Origin: Candidatus Aenigmatarchaeota archaeon
GTDB taxonomy: Archaea; Aenigmatarchaeota; Aenigmatarchaeia; CG10238-14; SpSt-28
Reading direction: 5' to 3'
Assembly: GCA_023256115.1 (NCBI GenBank)
Contig: JAGDWU010000110.1
Coordinates: forward strand, 1-5,985
Length of the DNA: 5,985 nucleotides
How positions within the stretch are numbered: position 1 is the stretch's first letter; each line of letters opens with the position of its first letter. The position numbers and the translations under genes are program-made. Shown here one piece after another: positions 5,925-5,985 of this stretch. The notes beneath the pieces are model-generated. The model did no database searches and was not told the origin of the DNA. It worked only from the letters and a program-made list of their open reading frames with translations.

Positions 5925-5937
5925 AAAAGAATTATAA
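5842..5937. repeat. 96-bp perfect direct repeat, copy 2 (hicB 5' end and promoter)
   Basis: Exact partner of 4567-4662. It includes the start codon at 5922-5924 and TATAAT at 5931-5936. The flanks on both sides are unrelated to those of copy 1, so the duplicated unit ends sharply. It bounds the GC-richer block on the right. Confidence 0.97.
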
Positions 5938-5985
5938 ACTAAACTTAAGTTAAAATTAAAGAAGAAAATATGGAAAAATTATTAA

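Noticed and set aside
5970..5985. Possible plus-strand start codon (ATG then GAA AAA TTA TTA) behind AAGAAG at the window end
   Set aside because: Only four codons follow, so a divergent gene cannot be supported.

Overview
The window is AT-rich bacterial DNA, roughly a quarter GC by eye over most of its length. It carries few intact genes, and almost everything reads on the minus strand. UGA is a stop here: the largest gene ends with TGA right after a C-terminal motif that looks like its family's natural end, so the recoded UGA genetic codes are unlikely. I cannot place the organism. A small-genome candidate-phylum bacterium (Patescibacteria or similar) is a reasonable guess from the HicB/HicA, HIT, ferredoxin and TauE/SafE gene types, but nothing in the window proves it.

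Layout, left to right. (1) Bases 1-72 hold the plus-strand C-terminal tail of a probable S66 peptidase (LD-carboxypeptidase/MccF type). (2) Bases 155-208 hold a short relic of a HIT-domain protein tail on the minus strand. (3) Bases 263-3768 hold an intact two-gene minus-strand operon. Its first gene is a DUF3142 lipoprotein (2881-3768). Its second is an 852-residue secreted helical-repeat protein of an uncharacterised family (263-2821). (4) Bases 3769-4476 hold no intact gene. They contain a nearly full-length but frameshifted HIT-domain pseudogene (3962-4297) and the C-terminal scrap of a hicA toxin gene (4408-4476). (5) Bases 4473-4649 hold a short hicB antitoxin gene that runs directly into the hicA scrap. 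(6) Bases 4663-5841 form a visibly GC-richer block with an intact TauE/SafE transporter gene (4868-5644) and, behind it, a broken [4Fe-4S] ferredoxin gene (4696-4842). (7) Bases 5842-5937 are an exact 96-bp second copy of the hicB 5' end, which opens a 63-residue hybrid frame ending in a hydrophobic helix.

The main message is genome decay and rearrangement around small genes. Two cargo blocks are each bounded by directly repeated pieces of a small gene: HIT pieces around the DUF3142 operon, and hicB 5' pieces around the TauE/ferredoxin block. The hicB repeat is exact and so looks recent; the HIT repeat is degraded and older. No transposase, integrase, CRISPR array, tRNA or rRNA was seen. The DUF3142/helical-repeat pair is the only apparent functional system of unknown role; both products are predicted to be exported and probably act together in the cell envelope.
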